Source: Fimbriimonadaceae bacterium (lineage in GTDB: Bacteria > Armatimonadota > Fimbriimonadia > Fimbriimonadales > Fimbriimonadaceae). Taken from it: a DNA stretch of 64,000 nucleotides. A model generated the notes under the pieces. That model saw only the letters and a program-made list of their open reading frames with translations. It was not told the DNA's origin and ran no database searches. The translations under genes and the position numbers were made by a program. The DNA lies in the NCBI GenBank assembly GCA_023957775.1, contig JAMLGR010000001.1, positions 124,001 to 188,000 of the forward strand. Direction: 5' to 3'. This document shows, one piece after another, positions 9,232 through 18,277 of this stretch; positions within the stretch are counted from its first letter, which is position 1, and every line of letters begins with the position of its first letter.

Positions 9232-10359
9232 CTAGCCGCCCCGAAGTTGAAGTCGCTTGTCGCCGAACACGAAGGTGAGGTTCCACTCGCCGTCGGGGAC
9301 GGCGGAGCCAAGCAGCGCGCGCTGTTTCGCATCGAGGTCCGAGAGTCGCAAATAGCCTCGTTGCGCGTGGAGGGCCCGCTGCTGGGGCGTCAGGCTCGCT
9401 TGGAGTTCCTTGAGGGCTCCAATTGAGATCGAAGCCTGGCCGACTTTCATTGGGGCGAGCTTCGACAACTCGTCCAAATGGAGCTTGAGTTGCGGGAGCC
9501 CCTGCATCCCCTCGAGTTCTCGGAGTTTTGACAACTCGCCCAGGTGGAGCTTGAGTTGCGAAAGCTCCTGCAGGTCCTTGCCTTGGAGAACGCCGGCTTC
9601 CGCTAGCGCGCGTTCGATCTGTCCCTTCAGTTCTGCCTGGTTCGGCATGGCTGCGCGCGCTCGATCCATCGCTTTGCGCTCGGCTTCCATGGCCTTGCGA
9701 AGGTCGGCGATCTGCGGGGGGGAGAGCTCGTGGAGGCCCTTGCCTTGGAGCACTCCCGCCTTCTCCATCTCCTTTTGGGCTTCCGCAAGCGCGCGTTCGA
9801 TCTGTTCCTTCAGTTCCGCTTGGTTCGGCATGACCACGCGCGCTCGTTCCATCGCCATGCGCTCGCCTTCCAGGGCCTTGCGAAGGTCGAGGGCCTGCGG
9901 CGTTCCCAGTTCGCGAATCCGCAACGGGGCGATCGCCGCCGGGGTTCCGGCGTGCTCGCGGTTGGACAACACGTGGACTTGGCCAACTTGGACCCACACG
10001 CCGCCGTAAGCCCGCGCGATCGCATCCAACACCTCGGACAGCGCCACATCGTGCACCGAAAGGCTGAGCTGGCGATCCGCAAACTCGGCGTCCGGCGCCG
10101 CCGCGAAGTTGAGGCCTTGGGAAGCAAGCCACTGGAACACCTTGTTCATTGGCGCATTGTCGAAGGTGATCGACACCTTCTTTTGCAGGGCGGGCGATTT
10201 CTCCTGGGCGATGACCCACAGCTGCGTCTCGGCCGGGGGCGCCGGGGCGACGTGTTCGGGCGGCTTGGGAGGTTCCGGCGGGTCCGACTTCTGGGCCAGG
10301 GGTGGTCCGCCGACGCCAAGCGCAAGGCTTGCGAGAAGGGTCTTCAGAAACATGCTCAT
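9232..10359 (-). CDS. Exported protein with STN (secretin/TonB short N-terminal-like) domain and internal repeats
   Basis: 375 residues: signal peptide, a proline-rich stretch, then an STN-like module at about residues 60-130 (VSITFDNAPMNKVFQWLASQ, ending VWVQVGQVHVLSN), the fold found at the start of secretins and TonB-dependent transducers. The rest is a charged helical region with a duplicated unit of about 45 residues (ALEGERMAMERARVVMPNQA / AMEAERKAMDRARAAMPNQA) and shorter QLKLHL-ELSKL repeats. ATG at 10359 is preferred because GAGGAGT stands 9 nt before it. No secretin or barrel domain follows, so it is not a secretin itself. Function unknown. Confidence 0.65.
   Translation of the reverse strand: MSMFLKTLLASLALGVGGPPLAQKSDPPEPPKPPEHVAPAPPAETQLWVIAQEKSPALQKKVSITFDNAPMNKVFQWLASQGLNFAAAPDAEFADRQLSLSVHDVALSEVLDAIARAYGGVWVQVGQVHVLSNREHAGTPAAIAPLRIRELGTPQALDLRKALEGERMAMERARVVMPNQAELKEQIERALAEAQKEMEKAGVLQGKGLHELSPPQIADLRKAMEAERKAMDRARAAMPNQAELKGQIERALAEAGVLQGKDLQELSQLKLHLGELSKLRELEGMQGLPQLKLHLDELSKLAPMKVGQASISIGALKELQASLTPQQRALHAQRGYLRLSDLDAKQRALLGSAVPDGEWNLTFVFGDKRLQLRGG
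9576..9884. repeat. Intragenic imperfect direct repeat
   Basis: Two copies of a roughly 130-bp unit, at about 9576-9702 and 9736-9884, inside the STN-domain gene. Both contain CTTGCCTTGGAG, GCGCGTTCGATCTG, CTTCAGTT and GGTTCGGCATG in the same order. The second copy carries a short extra segment. They encode the duplicated helical unit of the protein, and the close nucleotide match suggests a recent tandem duplication. Confidence 0.75.
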
Positions 10360-10529
10360 CGTTATCAACTCCTCATGCGGTGCTTTCATGGCATCTACGA
10401 GATGGACCGAATTCTGCGTTCCAGGGTCCTAGGACTCGAGTTGCGGCGAAAGACCACCGACTCAATGAGTGTCCTTGGATCGCACACGACCAACGTCCTC
10501 GGCTCGGAGTGGGTAAACAGGGAAAACCA

Positions 10530-12683
10530 ATGGCGAAGCAACAAGTGGGGGCGGACGTCGAACTGCAGAAGAGCCTGGCGGCTGTTCGTGCTCGACTGCC
10601 AATCCTCGTCTTTGCTGGGTGCATGCTCCTCGCCGCGGTCGTCTCGCGCCAGCTCACCATCGCGCGCGAGTCCGCCGAGACCGCTCAGGTGGAATCCGCT
10701 TCGCACGCGATGCTCGAGGAGATGCAGCTCCGACTCAACGCCTACGAAGTCATGCTGCGGAGCACTGCCTCGTTCATCTCGAACCGACCGGAGTTCGATC
10801 GGGACGCCTTCGAGGGCTTCATCACCTCGCAGAGCATTCGCGACTCGTTCCCAGGCGTGCTGGCGATCGGGTATGCGGTGTGGGGTGGTCCGGCCACAAC
10901 ACCCACGGCGAAGATCCGGTACGTCGAACCTGCCCAACCCGAGAATGCGCGGGTCATGGGCTTCGATCTCATGAGCGAGCCAGCGCGGCGCGAAGCGATC
11001 GAAGCGTGCATCCGGACCGGGGATCCCGTCGCGACGTCCCCCGTCACTCTCTCGCAGGACCAAGGCTCTCCGAGAACCGGCCCCGGCGTCGTGTTGTTGG
11101 CCCCTGTTCGTTCCGAGCCCCTCGACCACAACTCTCCGGTCCGCGGGATCGCCTTTCTCTCGTTCCGGACGAGGGACTTCTTTCAGGCCATTCTCGCCAC
11201 CACGCCTCCTATCACCTTTTCGGTCACGGACGGTGCGACCTTGCTCGGGGGCGCGGCACCTCGTTCCGACAAGTCGGAGAACGTTCGGACCACCGAGCGG
11301 CCGGTGCTTTGTGCTGGAAGAACTTGGACCTTTCGCGGTTGGAGCAACGTGGGGTCGTGGCCGGGATTCCCCACGGGGTATGCCATTTATGGGATCGGGT
11401 TGCTCGTGGCCACTTTCCTCTCGGTGACGGTCAGCCGCGAGATTCGAGGCAGAGAGGCAGCCGAGCGGATGGCGGAGCGGGTGAGGGAGTCCGAACGTGC
11501 GGCCGCCGGCGCGGAGGAGCGCTATCGCCTGTTCGTCGCACAAAGCTCCGAGGCCATTTGGCGCTTCGAGTGCTCCAAACCTCTCGACGTCAAGATGCCG
11601 CCGTCCGAACAGGCGGCAGCGCTGCTTTCCGACGCGAAGATCGAGGAGTGCAACTCGGCATTCGCTCTCATGTGCGGGGCCGAGTTGCCGGACGAATTGG
11701 TGGGCCGATCCATCGCCGAGGTGTTCGGAGACGGATCTTGGCTCCCTAAGTTCCTCGCAGGGTTCGTCGAAAGGGGATATCGCGTCGTGGGCTTCGAATC
11801 CGAGGACCACGTGGACGGTGCTCCGCGCTTCCATCTTCACAGCCTGGTGGGAGTCCTCGAGAACGGCTTCCTGAGACGGGGGTGGGGTGTTGTCCGCTCG
11901 GTGACCACCGAACGCCTCGCCCAGCGCGAGATTCTCCAACTCAACCTCGAACTGGAAGATCGTGTGAACGCCCGGACCTCGGAACTTCACGAGGCTAACC
12001 AGGAGATGGAGGCGTTCACCTACACCGTGTCGCACGACCTGCGCTCGCCGCTGCGAACCATGGCCGGATTCGGGAGGATCCTGCGCGAGGATTACGGCGA
12101 TCGCTTGGACGAGGAAGGGCGGACCCTTCTTGGACGCATCGAATCCGCCGCTGTACGCTTGTCCCAATTGATCGATGCGCTGTTGGGTTACTCCCGACTT
12201 TCCCGGGTCGCCATGGAGGTGCGCGAACTTGATTTCTCGGAAACTGCGAGTCGAATCGCAGAAGAGATACGGGAGGCGAAGGCCGAGTCCGTCGACGTCT
12301 GGGTCGAACCGGGTCTATCGATCCGTGCCGACCCCGAGCTCCTCGAGATTCTCCTCGCGAATCTTCTGTCCAACGCGTTCAAATTCACCTCCCGCACGGC
12401 CAACCCAAGGATAGAAGTGGGCAAGGTCGGGGACGAGTTCTTCGTTCGCGACAACGGCGCCGGCTTCGATCCGGCCTTCTCCCAGCGCCTGTTTCGCGCG
12501 TTCGAGCGCCTTCACAATGAACGGGAGTTCCCAGGCACCGGGATCGGGCTGGCGAGCGTCGAGAGGATCGTTGCGAGGCACCGGGGTTCGGTACGCGCCG
12601 AATCGGCGCCCGGCGAGGGAGCGACGTTCTACTTCCGTCTCGAAGGCGGCACGCAGGGAGAGGGCTCGGGCGCCGTGGCATAG
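10530..12683 (+). CDS. CHASE-domain sensor histidine kinase (HisKA type)
   Basis: 717-residue membrane kinase. Order: TM1 at about 18-40 (LPILVFAGCMLLAAVVSRQL); periplasmic CHASE ligand-sensing domain (about 60-250, SFPGVLAIGYAVWG); TM2 (YAIYGIGLLVATFLSVTVSRE); a PAS-like domain; a coiled coil; HisKA with phospho-acceptor His in YTVSHDLRSPLRTMAGFG (near residue 502); HATPase with N box (NLLSNAFKF), G1 (DNGAGFD) and G2 (GTGIGLASV). The H-box resembles phytochrome-like kinases. The ATG at 10530 is chosen because it begins just before TM1. No response regulator is adjacent, so it is an orphan kinase. The lone receiver at 29444 is a possible but unproven partner. Confidence 0.88.
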   Translation: MAKQQVGADVELQKSLAAVRARLPILVFAGCMLLAAVVSRQLTIARESAETAQVESASHAMLEEMQLRLNAYEVMLRSTASFISNRPEFDRDAFEGFITSQSIRDSFPGVLAIGYAVWGGPATTPTAKIRYVEPAQPENARVMGFDLMSEPARREAIEACIRTGDPVATSPVTLSQDQGSPRTGPGVVLLAPVRSEPLDHNSPVRGIAFLSFRTRDFFQAILATTPPITFSVTDGATLLGGAAPRSDKSENVRTTERPVLCAGRTWTFRGWSNVGSWPGFPTGYAIYGIGLLVATFLSVTVSREIRGREAAERMAERVRESERAAAGAEERYRLFVAQSSEAIWRFECSKPLDVKMPPSEQAAALLSDAKIEECNSAFALMCGAELPDELVGRSIAEVFGDGSWLPKFLAGFVERGYRVVGFESEDHVDGAPRFHLHSLVGVLENGFLRRGWGVVRSVTTERLAQREILQLNLELEDRVNARTSELHEANQEMEAFTYTVSHDLRSPLRTMAGFGRILREDYGDRLDEEGRTLLGRIESAAVRLSQLIDALLGYSRLSRVAMEVRELDFSETASRIAEEIREAKAESVDVWVEPGLSIRADPELLEILLANLLSNAFKFTSRTANPRIEVGKVGDEFFVRDNGAGFDPAFSQRLFRAFERLHNEREFPGTGIGLASVERIVARHRGSVRAESAPGEGATFYFRLEGGTQGEGSGAVA

Positions 12684-12685
12684 GG

Positions 12686-12718
12686 AAGGCCCGAGACCTC
12701 TATCGAGGTTCGGGCCTT
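12686..12718. terminator. Bidirectional terminator-like hairpin
   Basis: Inverted repeat AAGGCCCGAGACCTC / GAGGTTCGGGCCTT with a TATC loop and one bulged base, lying 3 nt after the kinase stop and 20 nt from the end of the convergent exported-protein gene. It can serve both strands. No U-run follows on either side, so it may be factor-assisted. Confidence 0.7.
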
Positions 12719-12737
12719 CGGATTGGCGGGCTCTGGG

Positions 12738-14042
12738 TTAGGGTCGACCCACGTGCCAGGTCGCACGGTCGATCGTGGCGAAGAGCGGCACCGTGGTCTC
12801 TGCGGCAACGGGCCTCCACTCGAACCTCGCGCGCATCCGACGTGTCGACGCGTTCACGAATCGAGCCGGGTTCGAGCCGATGGTCCACGAAAGCGGCACC
12901 AACGTCGTCGGCGCGGCGCGGCGAGCGATCTCCACCCAGTGGTTCGTCGAGTAGTCGAACAGACTCACCTTCAACTCGTTGCCCTGTTGGTTGACGAAGG
13001 CGTCGAGATTGAATTTGAGGCTTGTGATGTTCGCCACCGGCGAGAGCCCTTCGATGATCACCGAAATCGGATAGATCGTCTCGGAGGCGTTGCTTTGGCG
13101 AACCTTGAGAGAACTGCCGTCCACGATCCACAGGTCGATGAAGTCCCCATCCACGTACTGTCCAGCCAAGATCGTGTAGTTGAAGGGGAAGGCCTCGCTG
13201 ATCGTGCCTCCCGTCTCGACCACGAGGAGGAGGTTCGCAAGTCCGGGGGGTCCGCCGAAATTCTCTGCCTCGGTCTCGTCGTAGATGCCATCGGGTTGAG
13301 GATCGTTGTCGTAGTAGAACAGGTCCTCGCTCGAACCAGACGTGACCCCACCGCCGCTGAACATGGTCCAGAACTGGGGCATGAACGCGCCTTCACCAGA
13401 GGCTACTGGCGCGCGAATCTGCGAGGCAAAGTAGAAGCTGCCGTCGGGGACGATCACTCCAGCGATGGAGATGTCGAACGTGATCTTCCAGTCTCCCGTG
13501 CTGGGGAAGGCGTAGAAGCCCCCGAAGTCGGCGAGGACGCCCGAAAACGCGGAAACGCCTGCTCCGCGTCCGGACACGAAACTGTCGTGGACGATCCAGC
13601 GCAAAATGACCTGCTGGGTCGACTCCACGTGGTAGCCCACCGTCATGTTGGTCCAGGGCTGGCCGTTGCTTGAGGAGACCATCACGGCGTCGTCCAAGGC
13701 GCTTGGCATCGGGAACTCGGGTCCGGTGTAGAAGTAGGTCCCGTCGATGTCGTTCTTGTAGCCGATCGCCGAAGCATAGGGGCCACCATGGGGGTTGACT
13801 TGGCCCGGCTTGGTGGAAGCCTTGACCCGCACCGCATGGAAGGGCACCTTCATGCCCTGCGCCGACTGGTACGTGCCATCGGCCCGGCGCACCATGCCGA
13901 AGGTCAGCTCCATGACGCCCGAAAACGACTGGATCTCTCCTTTGGTGCCGGATCTCGATCCCAGTCCGACGCTCTGTGCAGATGCCGTGCCGACCAAAGT
14001 GGCCGCCACCAGGCCCGCAACGAACAAATTGCCAAGTTTCAC
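12738..14042 (-). CDS. Exported protein of unknown function, sharing its C-terminal domain with the divergent neighbour
   Basis: 434 residues with a signal peptide (VAGLVAATLVGTASAQ). The body is beta-rich and describes no known enzyme. The last 120 or so residues (LKVSLFDYSTNHWVEI ... RFVNASTRRMRARFEWRP ... DRATWHVGRP) match the end of the product encoded divergently from 14185 (RTVDLFDFVANRWEAV ... FVRAGTGEMRAKVGY ... DLAMFRVGHP), so the two are paralogues in that module. The GTG start at 14042 follows GAGGAGGATC. A consensus-like promoter lies upstream. Probably a surface or periplasmic protein; role unknown. Confidence 0.7.
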   Translation of the reverse strand: MKLGNLFVAGLVAATLVGTASAQSVGLGSRSGTKGEIQSFSGVMELTFGMVRRADGTYQSAQGMKVPFHAVRVKASTKPGQVNPHGGPYASAIGYKNDIDGTYFYTGPEFPMPSALDDAVMVSSSNGQPWTNMTVGYHVESTQQVILRWIVHDSFVSGRGAGVSAFSGVLADFGGFYAFPSTGDWKITFDISIAGVIVPDGSFYFASQIRAPVASGEGAFMPQFWTMFSGGGVTSGSSEDLFYYDNDPQPDGIYDETEAENFGGPPGLANLLLVVETGGTISEAFPFNYTILAGQYVDGDFIDLWIVDGSSLKVRQSNASETIYPISVIIEGLSPVANITSLKFNLDAFVNQQGNELKVSLFDYSTNHWVEIARRAAPTTLVPLSWTIGSNPARFVNASTRRMRARFEWRPVAAETTVPLFATIDRATWHVGRP

Positions 14043-14067
14043 TCGATCCTCCTCGGATTCAACGATT

Positions 14068-14096
14068 ATTATAAGAGAGGAGTTGCCGACCACCAA
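14068..14096 (-). promoter_or_regulatory. Sigma-70-like promoter for the exported-protein gene
   Basis: On the minus strand TTGGTG (14096-14091) and TATAAT (14073-14068) are separated by 17 nt, 25 nt before the start codon at 14042. This places the RNA start near 14061 with a short leader carrying the GAGGAGG ribosome site. Confidence 0.65.
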
Positions 14097-14136
14097 ATGG
14101 GGCGGGCGAGACTCAACCGTCTCTTGGATGGAGGTT

Positions 14137-14157
14137 GCCCCGGAATTGTTCCGGGGC
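14137..14157 (+). promoter_or_regulatory. Perfect 9-bp inverted repeat in the leader of the plus-strand exported protein
   Basis: GCCCCGGAA-TTG-TTCCGGGGC, 27 nt before the GTG start at 14185. It could be a leader hairpin (attenuator or mRNA stabiliser) or, as DNA, an operator dyad. No U-run follows. Nothing in the sequence decides between these. Confidence 0.45.
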
Positions 14158-14184
14158 GACGGCGCGACTCCAGGGAGTTTGCGA

Positions 14185-15579
14185 GTGAACACGGTGATTC
14201 GTCTGTTCTTGGGGGCTTTGGCCGTGGCCGCCCTGACCTCGATGCCACAGGCCCAACAATTCCGGTCGGGGCCGCCGCTTTTCAGTCCCGAAAAGCGATC
14301 GCGACCGTACCCTGGGTCTCTGCGCAGCGTCCAGCCACTTCGCGTCGCGCGGGTGGATCGCCTGGGACGGATCGTTGGAAGGTGGAAACCGGTTGTCTCG
14401 GTGGACTGGCCGGAAGATCCCTGGTTCGTCGCGTTTGACTGCTTCGAGGCGGATCCGGACAGCGCCGACGGCACGCCGTACGACGGCGGCTACGGAGTCA
14501 ACTACAACTCCCCCGGGAATGGATCCGACCGCTGGTTCTTCGGTCCGACGTACGCGAACATGTTCGCCGTGAACGACATGGTGGTCGCTCCGGCATTCGC
14601 CTTGGGAAGCGCCTCGCGCACGTCGTTCTCCTGGTATTGGGGAGGCGCCGCCAACGAGCGATGCATCATCGTCATCGCCACTTGGGAGCGTTTTGGCGAC
14701 ACGGAGGCCGGGGTCGCCCCGAACGAGGCGGCCGAGACCCTACTAGACGCGTGGGCCTTCGACTTCGGCACCACGCTCACCGAAGGGGGCTACTTCGCGG
14801 GGATCAACCTTGCGAGCCCGGATGTGTTCCGACTTCCGGCAGACGGCAGGGGCGCGTACTCGATGACGATTGCACGCGACGTGGGCGCCGGCGGGATCAC
14901 GCTGGCATCGCTGGCGCAGCCCTTTCTCTGGTTCACCAAGCCGGAGAACCCGAGCTTCCAGGGTCCGCTGCAGTGGGACGACGACAATCCCGCAGATGGT
15001 GTTCACCGAACGAATCCGCCGGGCCCCGCCGAGGATGTAGAGTTGTACGACTACACCGGCGCGGTCAGCGCCCCCGTGCCCGCCGGGGTGATGACGGCCT
15101 TCTACTCGAAGGCGCAGGCGGTGCCTCCAACATCCCTCTTGGTCGTCAACGGGGTGAACTTGGGCGGCGGCATTCCCGCGATCGTCAAGAGCGACGACGT
15201 GAGGCAGGGGGTTCGCCTCAATCCTGCAGCGGAGCAAGTGGGCCATCAACTGCAGCTCGTGCTGACCGCGACGAGCCCTCTCGCGTCCCCGACGAGTTTG
15301 GAGCTCGTGATCGAGGACAACTCGAGCGTCACCGGGGTGAGGCGCACGGTCGATCTCTTCGATTTCGTTGCCAACCGCTGGGAGGCCGTGGACGCCCGCT
15401 TTGAAAGCCTCGCCGACCGGACGAGCGTCGCAGTGGCATCGGGCGACCTCTCGAGGTTCGTCAGAGCCGGAACGGGAGAGATGCGGGCGAAGGTGGGTTA
15501 CGATCTCGTGGCCGCCGATCTCTTCTTCGTCTGGCAGGCCCAGATCGATCTGGCCATGTTTCGCGTCGGCCACCCGTAG
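14185..15579 (+). CDS. Exported protein of unknown function, paralogous module with the divergent gene
   Basis: 464 residues with a signal peptide (LFLGALAVAALTSMPQAQQ). The mid-region is rich in Gly, Trp and Asp (FSWYWGGAANERCIIVI, FFGPTYANMFAVNDMVV) and resembles secreted carbohydrate- or surface-associated proteins, but matches no family I recognise. The C-terminal 120 residues repeat the module of the 12738-14042 product. GTG at 14185 with CAGGGAG 7 nt upstream is preferred; the open frame before it lacks a signal. Head-to-head placement with its relative suggests duplication followed by inversion (inference). Confidence 0.7.
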   Translation: MNTVIRLFLGALAVAALTSMPQAQQFRSGPPLFSPEKRSRPYPGSLRSVQPLRVARVDRLGRIVGRWKPVVSVDWPEDPWFVAFDCFEADPDSADGTPYDGGYGVNYNSPGNGSDRWFFGPTYANMFAVNDMVVAPAFALGSASRTSFSWYWGGAANERCIIVIATWERFGDTEAGVAPNEAAETLLDAWAFDFGTTLTEGGYFAGINLASPDVFRLPADGRGAYSMTIARDVGAGGITLASLAQPFLWFTKPENPSFQGPLQWDDDNPADGVHRTNPPGPAEDVELYDYTGAVSAPVPAGVMTAFYSKAQAVPPTSLLVVNGVNLGGGIPAIVKSDDVRQGVRLNPAAEQVGHQLQLVLTATSPLASPTSLELVIEDNSSVTGVRRTVDLFDFVANRWEAVDARFESLADRTSVAVASGDLSRFVRAGTGEMRAKVGYDLVAADLFFVWQAQIDLAMFRVGHP

Positions 15580-15587
15580 CGGGATTA

Positions 15588-15613
15588 GCCCCGTTTTCGG
15601 AAGGAGACGGGGC
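15588..15613 (+). terminator. Terminator-like hairpin
   Basis: GCCCCGT ... ACGGGGC (7-bp stem, 12-nt loop) 8 nt after the exported-protein stop and 24 nt before the amidase start. The loop and 3' arm overlap the purine-rich region used as the amidase ribosome site (GGAAGGAAC... further downstream). No U-run. Confidence 0.4.
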
Positions 15614-15636
15614 CTTCGCCGTGGAAGGAACTCCCG

Positions 15637-17349
15637 ATGCAGTTCGACACCGCTCTGTCAAGAAAGGAGTTCCTGCGCGGGCTCATGGCTGCGACCGCGG
15701 CCGGCGCGATGGCCCCGCGGGGAGCTGCGCAGGGTCAAAGTCCGCCCTCCGACCCCGCCGCGGTGACTGCAGACGACCTCAAGGTCCTGGAAAAGGTCTT
15801 CGCCATCGAGTTCACGGACGAGGAGCGGGCGGCTTTGGTCAACTCGGTGCGTGGCGCGCGTAGGGGCTTTGAGAACATCCGAACGCTTCCCATCGACTAC
15901 ACGGTCGAACCCCCGACGCCCTTTTCTCCCCTTCCAGGGCGCAGCCGGGTCGCCAGTGCGCCGCGAGGGGTCAGTGTGCGCCCATCGCCCCCGACGGTGA
16001 AGGAGGTCCCGAAAGGCGAGGAGCTCGCCTTCCAGTCGGTCCGCAACCTGGGCGAGCTCCTTCGCACGCGGAAGGTCACGTCGGTTCAACTCACCCAGCT
16101 CTATCTGGAGCGGCTGCGGCGATACGGCGACGCGTTGCTGTGCGTCGTCACCCTCACCCCGGATCTTGCGCTGAAGCAGGCCGAGCAAGCCGACGCGGAG
16201 ATTCGAGCGGGGAAGTCCCGGGGGCCTCTGCACGGGATTCCCTGCGGCGTCAAAGACCTGCTCGCAACCAAGGGCATTCCAACCACCTGGGGCGCGGACC
16301 CCTACAAGGATCAGGTTTTCGACTACGATGCCGCAGTCGTCGAGCGCCTGCGCGATGCCGGAGCGGTCTTGGTCGCGAAGCTCAGCATGGGAGCCCTGGC
16401 GCAGGGCGACGTCTGGTTCAAGGGCAGGACCCGAAACCCGTGGAATCCCGCTACGGGGTCCTCCGGCTCGAGCGCGGGCTCGGCCGCCGCGACCGCGGCG
16501 GGACTCGTGGGCTTTGCGATTGGGACCGAGACGCTGGGTTCCATCGTTTCCCCGAGCCACGTGTGCCGGGTCACCGGCCTCCGTCCCACCTACGGCCGGG
16601 TCAGCCGCCGCGGTGCGATGGCCGTGAGTTGGACGATGGACAAGATTGGAATCCTTTGCCGCGAGGTGGAGGACTGCGCTCTGGTCTTCGCCGCGATTTG
16701 CGGCGCGGACCCCGGCGACCCGAGCAGCGTGGAGCGGCCGTTTCACTACGATCCGCGCGTGGACCTTTCGCGTCTGCGCATCGGGTATCTCTCCAGCGCG
16801 GGAACCGAAGGGGAGGCGGCGGCTCCCCAATCCGTGGGCTATCTCAAGCGGCTGCTCGATCTCGGGGCCAAGCTTGAGCCCGTGGTGGTCGATCCGATTC
16901 CAAGCGGGGCGAACCTGGTGCTCGGCGTCGAGGCGTCGGCGGCCTTCGACGCGTTCACGCGGGGAGACGCGATCGACGAGCTGAAGAACAGCGCGTGGCC
17001 GAGCACCTATCGTTCCAACCGCTACGTGCCCGCGGTCGAGTATCTGCAGGCCCAGCGTGCGCGGACCTTGCTCCAGAAACGTTTCGAAGAGCAGCTCGGC
17101 GACGTGGACGTGCTTGTGGCCGACGAGCGCGGCGGGCATACTTTGTTTGTCACGAACCTGACCGGCCACCCCCAGGTGCTGGTGCCGAACGGGACCGACG
17201 ACCGGGGTGCGGCGAGGAGCGTGTCGTTCATCGGCCGGCTGTACGAGGACGATCTCCTCCTGGCGGTGGCCAGGCGGTTTCAGGAGACGGGCGATGCCCA
17301 CCACCTGAGACCGGATTTGTCCAAGATCGGCACAGACCTGAACCGATAG
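15637..17349 (+). CDS. Tat-exported amidase (amidase signature family) with fused N-terminal domain
   Basis: 570 residues. N-terminal Tat-like signal (SRKEFLRGLMAATAAGAMA), then a domain of about 95 residues (LEKVFAIEFTDEERAALV...), then the catalytic amidase from about residue 130. The Ser-cisSer-Lys triad is visible: Lys in GVKDLLATKGIPTTWG and the Ser-rich loop GSSGSSAGSAAATAAGL. The family hydrolyses amide bonds (GatA, fatty amides, peptide amides and others); substrate unknown. The N-terminal domain matches the separate small gene at 60805-61074, which precedes another amidase. Ribosome site GAAGGAA 6 nt upstream. Followed 11 bp later by a glycosyltransferase-like gene. Confidence 0.88.
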   Translation: MQFDTALSRKEFLRGLMAATAAGAMAPRGAAQGQSPPSDPAAVTADDLKVLEKVFAIEFTDEERAALVNSVRGARRGFENIRTLPIDYTVEPPTPFSPLPGRSRVASAPRGVSVRPSPPTVKEVPKGEELAFQSVRNLGELLRTRKVTSVQLTQLYLERLRRYGDALLCVVTLTPDLALKQAEQADAEIRAGKSRGPLHGIPCGVKDLLATKGIPTTWGADPYKDQVFDYDAAVVERLRDAGAVLVAKLSMGALAQGDVWFKGRTRNPWNPATGSSGSSAGSAAATAAGLVGFAIGTETLGSIVSPSHVCRVTGLRPTYGRVSRRGAMAVSWTMDKIGILCREVEDCALVFAAICGADPGDPSSVERPFHYDPRVDLSRLRIGYLSSAGTEGEAAAPQSVGYLKRLLDLGAKLEPVVVDPIPSGANLVLGVEASAAFDAFTRGDAIDELKNSAWPSTYRSNRYVPAVEYLQAQRARTLLQKRFEEQLGDVDVLVADERGGHTLFVTNLTGHPQVLVPNGTDDRGAARSVSFIGRLYEDDLLLAVARRFQETGDAHHLRPDLSKIGTDLNR

Positions 17350-17360
17350 GGACGGATTCG

Positions 17361-18236
17361 ATGGAGCGAGCAGTGTTCACCGTGGCGCTCGGGCGCCCGC
17401 CCTTCGCGGAAATGGCGATGGGGCTTGGTCGGTCCTTGAGCCTGGCCGGCGACACCACACCCCGCATCGTGATGACGGACATCGAGGGATACGACTGGGG
17501 ACGCTACTTCGACAGGGTCGTGCCGCCGCCGCACGAGCGGGACGGACTGGAAAAACTGGCCGCGCTCGAATACACGGAGGCGCGTCACGTCCTCGCCCTC
17601 GACTGCGACATGCTTGCCTTCAAGAGACTCGACCCCATCTTCGAGTTCTGCCGCGGTTCGGCGCTCGCGGTGCAGGGGTGGATGATCTCGAGCGGAACTT
17701 GGCATGGGATCGACATTGGACCGACCCTCAAGGATCATGGGAGGGATGCCCTGCCAAAGTTCAACGGGGGGATGATCTACATGGAGCGTGGCCCCGAATG
17801 CGAGGCGATCGTGGCGCGGTCCCGCGAGATTGCCAACGGCTACGACGCCACCGGTTTCGCGCGGTACCGAAAGGGGCTGGCTTCGGAGGAGATCTGTCTG
17901 ATGCTCGCGATGCTGGATCGACCGGGATGGACGCTCGTTCCCGAAGACAGGGACTTCCAAAACACGGCTTCAGGCCTGATCGGATTCCCCTCGATCGATA
18001 TCCGAAAGGGTCGGTGCCGGTACCTCGTGCGCAGCAACCGGGTGCGGCGGGTCGAACCCATCCTGTTCCACGCCCTCTCGCTGAGGCACTTTCCCGTCTA
18101 CTGGCACCAGTTGGACGCCCTCAAACGGCTGGAGCGGTACGAGGATCGACACCCCCAAGGCTACACCCCACCCTGGCGCACGTGGGCGCGGACCGTTTAC
18201 CGCTTCATCTACCGTCACATCAGCCATCGACTGTAG
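17361..18236 (+). CDS. Putative glycosyltransferase (GT-A-like, DxD)
   Basis: 291 residues. TVALGRPPFAEMAMGLGRSL opens like GT8-type nucleotide-sugar transferases, and HVLALDCDMLAFKRLDPIFE gives the expected D-x-D metal site with flanking strand. The C-terminus is basic and aromatic (TVYRFIYRHISHRL), possibly membrane-associating. Family membership is a judgement from the DxD context; acceptor and donor are unknown. It begins 11 bp after the amidase stop, probably in the same transcript. The longer open frame upstream is out of phase overlap with the amidase and is not used. Confidence 0.5.
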   Translation: MERAVFTVALGRPPFAEMAMGLGRSLSLAGDTTPRIVMTDIEGYDWGRYFDRVVPPPHERDGLEKLAALEYTEARHVLALDCDMLAFKRLDPIFEFCRGSALAVQGWMISSGTWHGIDIGPTLKDHGRDALPKFNGGMIYMERGPECEAIVARSREIANGYDATGFARYRKGLASEEICLMLAMLDRPGWTLVPEDRDFQNTASGLIGFPSIDIRKGRCRYLVRSNRVRRVEPILFHALSLRHFPVYWHQLDALKRLERYEDRHPQGYTPPWRTWARTVYRFIYRHISHRL

Positions 18237-18277
18237 AAAGCGCGTGCGTATGGCCCGCAACCGGCATAGAATGAGCC

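Noticed and set aside
9232-10359. Secretin (GspD/PilQ)
   Set aside because: No secretin beta domain or N1-N3 domains follow the STN module.
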